From Chitinophaga filiformis (lineage in GTDB: Bacteria; Bacteroidota; Bacteroidia; Chitinophagales; Chitinophagaceae): a DNA stretch of 64,000 nt. The stretch is from assembly GCF_021646545.1 (NCBI RefSeq), contig NZ_JAKIRP010000001.1, forward strand, positions 806,001 through 870,000, written 5' to 3'. The notes beneath the pieces were generated by a model. That model ran no database searches and was not told the origin of the DNA. It worked only from the letters and a program-made list of their open reading frames with translations. A program made the translations under genes and the position numbers. Below, one piece after another: positions 63,824 through 64,000 of the stretch (its first letter is position 1; the number at the start of each line of letters is the position of its first letter).

Positions 63824-64000
63824 ATGAAATTCAGGAACTTTAAAATGGTCGATTATGTGGTGTTTGGCCGTGGTGCGTTTGACCAGCTTGATGAGATACT
63901 GGCTCCCCGCCGTAAGGGCGATGCGCCAATGATATTCTTTGTAGACCATTTCTTCCAGGGTAATGAAGCCTTTGCCAAACGTATTCCCCTGAGAGGTAAA
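63824..64000 (+). CDS. kdnB: 3-deoxy-manno-octulosonate 8-oxidase KdnB (partial, N-terminus)
   Basis: ATG 63824 opens a frame that runs to the window edge (59 codons): MKFRNFKMVDYVVFGRGAF, QLDEILAPRRKG and MIFFVDHFFQGNEAF are typical of the iron-containing alcohol-dehydrogenase-type KdnB, which oxidises the C8 hydroxyl of Kdo. The gene is cut by the edge. It follows kdsB after 23 bases, completing kdnA-kdsB-kdnB. Confidence 0.85.
   Translation, partial: MKFRNFKMVDYVVFGRGAFDQLDEILAPRRKGDAPMIFFVDHFFQGNEAFAKRIPLRGK

Overview
The window looks like a chromosomal segment of a Bacteroidota bacterium, most likely family Chitinophagaceae and probably Chitinophaga. The reasons are the protein family set (YbeY, MnmG, RecQ and KdsD forms typical of the phylum, a PadR/PspC pair, small YtxH/holin-type envelope-stress genes), TAnnTTTG-type -7 promoter boxes, weak Shine-Dalgarno signals, and genes for 8-amino-Kdo. 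Nothing here was searched against a database; all names rest on motifs and remembered families.

Layout. 1-4.4 kb: nadA, a 164-bp-period intergenic repeat array, two decaying genes (an SDR with an internal deletion and an AraC regulator with two nonsense codons), feoA and ybeY. 4.4-6.1 kb: a gene-poor 1.7 kb stretch bounded by two identical parS-like palindromes and holding AT-rich and foldback repeats; mnmG follows. 8.7-11.7 kb: a beta-propeller lactonase, an acidic small protein and a cardiolipin synthase. 11.9-26.5 kb is the most unusual part: a 1555-residue DUF4011/SF1-helicase/Vsr-nuclease/DUF3320 protein faces, stop codon against stop codon, a five-gene block SWIM zinc finger - DUF5691 - MoxR AAA+ - DUF5682 - VWA, itself downstream of three membrane-protein genes on the same strand.

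26.5-35 kb: rpiA, a mercaptopyruvate-type sulfurtransferase, a small divergent cluster (ketosynthase III plus acyl carrier protein against AAC(3)-like acyltransferase plus DUF4910), a frameshifted DUF885 peptidase, and AraC and Crp-type regulators. 35-45 kb: tRNA-Phe, a DUF3050 gene, recQ, kdsD-manC (sugar precursors), a YbdL-like aminotransferase, and a SulP transporter-carbonic anhydrase pair. 45-56 kb: PadR-PspC, feoB, an M28 peptidase overlapping a predicted zincin in antisense, paaABCD and nadD. 56-64 kb: an AI-2E-type permease, a three-gene stress block, a radical SAM/SPASM protein, a GH25 lysozyme-like protein, a CsbD-like protein, and kdnA-kdsB-kdnB (the last cut by the window edge).

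How the genes fit together. kdsD near 39 kb and kdnA/kdsB/kdnB near 62-64 kb form most of a route from ribulose-5-phosphate to CMP-activated Kdo or 8-amino-Kdo for the outer-membrane glycolipid. nadA and nadD are two separate steps of NAD synthesis. feoA and feoB are 45 kb apart. The best candidates for undescribed biology are the MoxR/VWA/DUF5682/DUF5691/SWIM block with its convergent helicase-nuclease, the ACP/ketosynthase mini-cluster, and the repeat-rich parS-flanked stretch.
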